A stretch of DNA of 8,162 nucleotides from Chlorobiota bacterium (GTDB taxonomy: Bacteria > Bacteroidota > Bacteroidia > Flavobacteriales > Flavobacteriaceae), in assembly GCA_013153655.1 (NCBI GenBank), contig JAADEB010000143.1:1-8162 (forward strand). Reading direction: 5' to 3'. Position 1 is the stretch's first letter. The number at the start of each line of letters is the position of its first letter. The notes beneath the pieces are model-generated. The model saw nothing but the letters and a program-made list of their open reading frames with translations, was not told the DNA's origin and ran no database searches. The translations under genes were made by a program, and so were the position numbers. Of this stretch, positions 4,702 to 8,162 are shown in pieces.

Positions 4702-5916
4702 GTGAAAGAACTTATTATTGTCAATTTCGAAGAAATTTATTTAAAGGGTCAAAACCGTAAATTGTTTGCCCGGGCCTTGCGCGAGCAATTGAAGAAAAAA
4801 TTGAAGGCTTTTCCGGAGCTTGTTTTCGGGAAACAACGGGGCGGGAGCTTGTTTTTGGAGTTAAAAGCTAAGCCGGATGCCGAAAGGAGGCGTTTAATGA
4901 TGGAAATTATACGCCGGACGCCGGGCGTGACGGGTTTATATTCCGTATGGACCACCGGCACGGATAAAGACAAGATTTTGGAAGCGGCCCTTAGCATGGC
5001 GCGGGAGCGATTGGCTCGGGGAAAAAGTTTTCGTATTACGGCACGCAGGTTACGTAAGGATTTGCCATACACTTCACGGGATTTGGCCGTGGAGGCGGGT
5101 GCATTAATAGCGTCGCAATTGGGGAATCCGGTGGATTTGACGCATCCCGATTGGACACTAAACATCAAAGTGCGTCCCGAGCAAACGTTGATTTATGATA
5201 AAATTGTACCCGGAATAGGCGGATTGCCCGTGGGTACATCCGGGAAGGGGGTGGTGATGCTCTCGGGAGGCATCGATTCACCCGTAGCCGCGCGCATGAT
5301 GATCAATCGCGGGATGCAACTCACGGCGGTTCATTTTCATTCCATGCCCGAAACTTCGCCTCAATCGGTGGAAAAGGTTAAGGATTTGACCCGGGTACTG
5401 ACGGTGTATCAACCCGTGATAAAACTCATTTTGGTACCCGTGTTGGAAATCCAACGAGCCATTGCCCGGCACACCGACAGCAAGATGCGTTTGATTTTGC
5501 TGCGCAGATTTATGCTCGCCATTGCCACCGCCCTGGCCGAAGAAGAAGGGGCCGGCGCTTTGGTTACCGGAGATTCGTTGGGACAAGTGGCATCGCAAAC
5601 CCTGGAAAACATGCGGGCCATTTCCGCCGTAACTTCCTTGCCTGTATTACGCCCCTTGGTGGCTTTGGACAAAAAGGAAATTATTCGCCGCGCCAGGGAT
5701 ACGGGCACTTACGATATTTCCGTCCTGCCGCATGACGATGCCTGTGCCATGTTTACTCCCGACAATCCCGAAACCCGCGCCCATTTGGGCTACACGGAAA
5801 ATCAATGGCAACGCTTGGATACGGAAAGCTTGATCCGTGAGGCACTATTGCAAAAGGAAGAGCATATTTTTCGTTTTAATCCGGAAAACATAAGAAAATT
5901 CATATTCCATGTTTGA
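4702..5916 (+). CDS. thiI: tRNA 4-thiouridine synthetase ThiI (no rhodanese domain)
   Basis: ThiI adenylates U8 of tRNA and transfers sulfur to give 4-thiouridine. The 404-residue protein has an N-terminal ferredoxin-like part with EIYLKGQNRK (11-20), a THUMP domain (about 55-165), the linker GIGGLPVGTSGK (171-182), the PP-loop SGGIDSP (188-194) that binds ATP, TGDSLGQVASQT (289-300), and a cysteine at 348 in DDACAMF, near the position of the catalytic cysteine of the E. coli enzyme. The E. coli C-terminal rhodanese domain (full length 482) is absent, as in many shorter homologues, so sulfur delivery must differ. The frame is open from an ATG at 4585, but homology begins at KELIIVNFEE. I therefore choose the GTG at 4702, preceded by a -7-like box. 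Its end overlaps the next gene by 8 nt. A role in thiazole synthesis is uncertain without the rhodanese domain. Confidence 0.92.
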   Translation: MKELIIVNFEEIYLKGQNRKLFARALREQLKKKLKAFPELVFGKQRGGSLFLELKAKPDAERRRLMMEIIRRTPGVTGLYSVWTTGTDKDKILEAALSMARERLARGKSFRITARRLRKDLPYTSRDLAVEAGALIASQLGNPVDLTHPDWTLNIKVRPEQTLIYDKIVPGIGGLPVGTSGKGVVMLSGGIDSPVAARMMINRGMQLTAVHFHSMPETSPQSVEKVKDLTRVLTVYQPVIKLILVPVLEIQRAIARHTDSKMRLILLRRFMLAIATALAEEEGAGALVTGDSLGQVASQTLENMRAISAVTSLPVLRPLVALDKKEIIRRARDTGTYDISVLPHDDACAMFTPDNPETRAHLGYTENQWQRLDTESLIREALLQKEEHIFRFNPENIRKFIFHV

Positions 5917-6853
5917 AAATAATCCCGTATGTCGTTTGTTCGGTATTCGATATCCCTTGATTCAAGGCGGTATGATTTGGGTAAGCGGATGGAAACTGGC
6001 CGTAGCGGTAAGCGAAGCCGGCGGATTGGGACTCATCGGTTCGGGTTCCATGTATCCGCAGATCCTGCGCGAACATATTCGCAAGGCCAAGCAAGCCACT
6101 TCCAAGCCTTGGGGTGTAAACGTGCCATTGATCTACCCCGACATCGAGGAAATAATGGATATTATCGTGGAGGAAGGCGTAAAAATCGTCTTTACTTCGG
6201 CCGGGAATCCCAAGAAATGGACGCCTTATCTAAAACAACACGGCATAAAGGTTGCCCATGTGGTGAGCAGTAGCCGTTTTGCCCGGAAGGCACACGAGGC
6301 GGGTGTGGATGCCATTGTGGCCGAAGGTTTCGAAGCGGGCGGTCACAACGGACGAGAAGAAACCACCACCATGGTTCTGGTACCGGCCGTAAGGCGGGTT
6401 ACGGATTTACCCTTATTGGCCGCCGGAGGTATAGGCACGGGAAGTCAAATGCTGGCTGCCATGGCTTTGGGTGCCGACGGCGTGCAAATAGGAAGCCGGT
6501 TTGTGGCTTCGGAAGAATCGTCGGCCCACGAAAATTTCAAAAAAGCCGTTTTGGCGGTAACCGAAGGCGACACCGAATTGACCCTGAAAGAAATCACGCC
6601 CGTCCGTTTGATAAAAAATGCCTTTTACGAACAATTGCAACAACTCTATCGCCAATGTCCCACCGAGGAGGATCTGCGCCGCCTATTGGGACGCGGGCGG
6701 GCCAAACGCGGCATGTTCGAGGGCGATTTGGAAGAAGGTGAATTGGAAATCGGACAGGTGGCAGCCCTTTTCGACCATGTCTTGCCGGCAGCAGAAATAA
6801 TAAGGCAAATTATCGAAGAATACCGCAACGCCAAAAACCGCCTTTGCCAATAA
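5909..6853 (+). CDS. FMN-dependent nitronate monooxygenase / FabK-like oxidoreductase
   Basis: This 314-residue TIM-barrel flavoprotein belongs to the 2-nitropropane dioxygenase/FabK superfamily. Visible landmarks are YPLIQGGM (15-22), AGGLGLIG (37-44), PWGVNVPL (67-74), EAGGHNG with the conserved histidine H146, the FMN phosphate segment AAGGIGTG (171-178), and GADGVQIGSRF (188-198). The C-terminal PVRLIKN (231-237) and IGQVAAL (281-287) resemble Streptococcus FabK, an enoyl-ACP reductase, and the length is close to FabK (about 320). Nitronate monooxygenases share most of these motifs, so the substrate, an enoyl-ACP or a nitronate, cannot be settled from sequence alone. The ATG at 5909 overlaps the thiI stop by 8 nt, which points to cotranscription and translational coupling. 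It converges on the DUF2141 gene 6 nt away, with no room for a separate terminator. Confidence 0.85.
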   Translation: MFENNPVCRLFGIRYPLIQGGMIWVSGWKLAVAVSEAGGLGLIGSGSMYPQILREHIRKAKQATSKPWGVNVPLIYPDIEEIMDIIVEEGVKIVFTSAGNPKKWTPYLKQHGIKVAHVVSSSRFARKAHEAGVDAIVAEGFEAGGHNGREETTTMVLVPAVRRVTDLPLLAAGGIGTGSQMLAAMALGADGVQIGSRFVASEESSAHENFKKAVLAVTEGDTELTLKEITPVRLIKNAFYEQLQQLYRQCPTEEDLRRLLGRGRAKRGMFEGDLEEGELEIGQVAALFDHVLPAAEIIRQIIEEYRNAKNRLCQ

Positions 6854-6859
6854 AACAAT

Positions 6860-7291
6860 TCAATCCGCTATCCGGAGGAGAAGAACCGTTTCGGGGGCTT
6901 GAACATTGATTTTACATTCCTCGAATCGGGGCGGACCGAAATGAAACCGGGGATGGCCTGAAAGGGCATAGGGTTCCGTTGGGATACCCAAGAAATTTCT
7001 GTCGATTCTGCCGTTGCCGTTTTCATCCAGAAACAAGGCTACGGCATATTCACCGGGGGGCAAGGAAATACGCACGGGTTGGGGCGTATGAAGCGGTAGG
7101 ATTCTTTTTACCAATGCTTTCTCTGGACGCGTGGGGAAATCATCCGGATTATCATAAACAAACAATATCCAATTGCCTTTTCTGTCCCGGGGCACGGGCG
7201 ACATATAAATTTTTAATTCCGCTTTTACATTATCCGGAGAAAAAAACGAAAGAAAAAAAATTGCCAATATGATAAAGATGTATCGCATCAA
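6860..7291 (-). CDS. DUF2141 family exported protein
   Basis: This is a 143-residue secreted or periplasmic protein. A hydrophobic signal peptide covers about 4-18 with likely cleavage after VKA (22-24). The core LPPGEYAVALFLDENGNGRI (77-96), followed by GIPTEPYALS (102-111) and GPPRFEEC (119-126), is the characteristic DUF2141 signature. DENGNGRID looks like a calcium-binding loop of EF-hand or dockerin style. The family's biochemical role is unknown. Two adjacent ATGs (7291 and 7288) could start it; I give the longer form. It is encoded opposite to its neighbours: convergent with the flavoprotein gene, divergent from tal. The minus-strand TAATTTTG at 7313-7306 is a good -7 box and would give a leader of only about 8 nt. 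Confidence 0.85.
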   Translation of the reverse strand: MMRYIFIILAIFFLSFFSPDNVKAELKIYMSPVPRDRKGNWILFVYDNPDDFPTRPEKALVKRILPLHTPQPVRISLPPGEYAVALFLDENGNGRIDRNFLGIPTEPYALSGHPRFHFGPPRFEECKINVQAPETVLLLRIAD

Positions 7292-7366
7292 TTAAATTTG
7301 TCATGCAAAATTACATTTTTCACCATAACCGGAATTTTTACGAACTTTGAAAAAAATAATACGCTT
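7292..7366. promoter_or_regulatory. Divergent promoter region between the DUF2141 gene and tal
   Basis: This 75-bp A/T-rich gap should drive both genes. Leftward, TAATTTTG (7313-7306) fits the -7 consensus exactly, but no clear -33 box is seen at the right distance. Rightward, GAACTTTG (7342-7349) matches seven of eight consensus positions (counting the two free ones) and would give a leader of about 12-18 nt for tal, with T-rich sequence rather than TTTG at the expected -33 position. Both assignments are tentative. Confidence 0.4.
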
Positions 7367-8023
7367 ATGAAATTTTTTATCGATACGGCCAATTTGGACG
7401 AAATCCGTCAGGCCAATGATATGGGTATCCTGGACGGGGTTACCACCAATCCGTCATTAATGGCCAAAGAAGGCATCGGCGGCAAAAACGCCATTATGCA
7501 ACACTATGCGGCCATCGCCTCGCTGGTGGACGGCGATGTGAGTGCCGAAGTGATAGCTACGGATTATGAAGGCATGATTCGCGAAGCACACGAGCTGGCC
7601 GAGATCGCTCCCAATATTGTCATAAAAATTCCCATGATTACCGATGGACTTAAAGCCATCCGCCAACTCACTTCCGAAGGGATTAAAACCAATTGTACCT
7701 TGATTTTCTCCCCCGGTCAGGCCCTTTTGGCCGCCAAAGCCGGTGCCACCTACGTTTCGCCCTTTATCGGCCGCCTGGACGATATCAGTACCGACGGTAT
7801 CCAACTTATTGCGGATATCCGTTTGATTTTTGACAACTACGGTTTTCCCACCCAAATCCTGGCCGCCAGCATTCGCCATCCCATGCATATTATCGAAAGC
7901 GCACGTATTGGCGCCGACGTGGTCACCACACCTCTGAAACCTTTGCTGGCCTTGGTGCGGCATCCGCTTACGGACAAAGGCTTGGAAAAATTCCTCGCCG
8001 ATTATCGCAAACACAATCCTTAA
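7367..8023 (+). CDS. tal: Transaldolase, small TalC type
   Basis: This 218-residue class I aldolase fold transfers the dihydroxyacetone unit of sedoheptulose-7-phosphate or fructose-6-phosphate in the non-oxidative pentose phosphate pathway. It has MKFFIDTANLDEI at the start, GVTTNPS (24-30), the Schiff-base lysine K87 in VIKIPM, SPFIGRLDD (131-139) and AASIRHP (166-172). The length is typical of the 210-220-residue family that includes fructose-6-phosphate aldolase. Glutamate at 61 (SAEVIA) and phenylalanine at 133 (SPF) favour transaldolase; E. coli FSA has glutamine and tyrosine at these sites. The frame is open from 7298, but homology starts exactly at the ATG at 7367, which follows an A-rich leader without Shine-Dalgarno. 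It appears to be a single-gene unit. Confidence 0.93.
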   Translation: MKFFIDTANLDEIRQANDMGILDGVTTNPSLMAKEGIGGKNAIMQHYAAIASLVDGDVSAEVIATDYEGMIREAHELAEIAPNIVIKIPMITDGLKAIRQLTSEGIKTNCTLIFSPGQALLAAKAGATYVSPFIGRLDDISTDGIQLIADIRLIFDNYGFPTQILAASIRHPMHIIESARIGADVVTTPLKPLLALVRHPLTDKGLEKFLADYRKHNP

Positions 8024-8120
8024 AGAGACGAATTCACCGCAGGGAAGCAGGTCCGTCATGAGGCACGGATGGCCGGAAGGAACGGGTTTCGCCATATTTT
8101 CTTAATTTTATGCTGTGAAA

Positions 8121-8162
8121 ATGTCGAAAACCTTTGTATTGCTTCTGCTTTCCCTTCTGACG
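8121..8162 (+). CDS. Start of an exported protein (cut by the window edge)
   Basis: The last 42 bases encode MSKTFVLLLLSLLT, a basic residue followed by a strongly hydrophobic run, which is the beginning of a signal peptide. The frame stays open to the window end. An in-frame GTG at 8115 is an alternative start. TAATTTTA at 8103-8110 differs from the -7 consensus only in the last base, but no matching -33 box is seen. The 97 bases between tal and this start contain no other gene. The family cannot be named from so short a piece. Confidence 0.5.
   Translation, partial: MSKTFVLLLLSLLT

Overview
The window looks like a chromosomal segment of a member of the Bacteroidota, probably Bacteroidales or a related order. 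The signs are a near-perfect Bacteroidota promoter (TTTG, 19 nt, TATATTTG) upstream of rpsL, A-rich gene starts without a Shine-Dalgarno sequence, and protein families largely confined to this phylum (DUF6452 lipoprotein, DUF6048 barrel). The noncoding DNA also carries repeat types I associate with Bacteroidota genomes, although I could not search any database.

Layout. At 1-50 (minus) is the first part of rpsL, leading leftward into what should be the str operon. From about 120 to 1690 there is a gene-free stretch of some 1.57 kb packed with repeats: a GC-rich hairpin block, a 32-bp perfect palindrome inside an inverted pair, period-7 and period-8 degenerate tandem repeats in several places, a 117-bp element with inverted ends, and paired palindromic units. 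At 1700-4227 (plus) lies a tight three-gene unit: rlmD (rRNA uracil methyltransferase), a DUF6452 lipoprotein and a DUF6048 outer-membrane barrel. A second repeat-rich gap (4228-4701) contains two strong GC-rich hairpins and two more period-7 arrays. Next come thiI (GTG start at 4702) and, overlapping it by 8 nt, a FabK/nitronate-monooxygenase-type flavoprotein. Convergent to that, 6 nt away, is a small exported DUF2141 protein (minus). Divergent from it is a TalC-type transaldolase (plus). The window ends inside the signal peptide of another exported protein starting at 8121.

How the genes fit together. The window is mostly housekeeping: translation (rpsL, rlmD), tRNA thiolation (thiI), pentose phosphate metabolism (tal), plus small envelope proteins of unknown function. 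No defence system, CRISPR array, transposase, integrase or prophage gene is visible. The unusual content is in the noncoding DNA, where short-period repeats recur in both large gaps.
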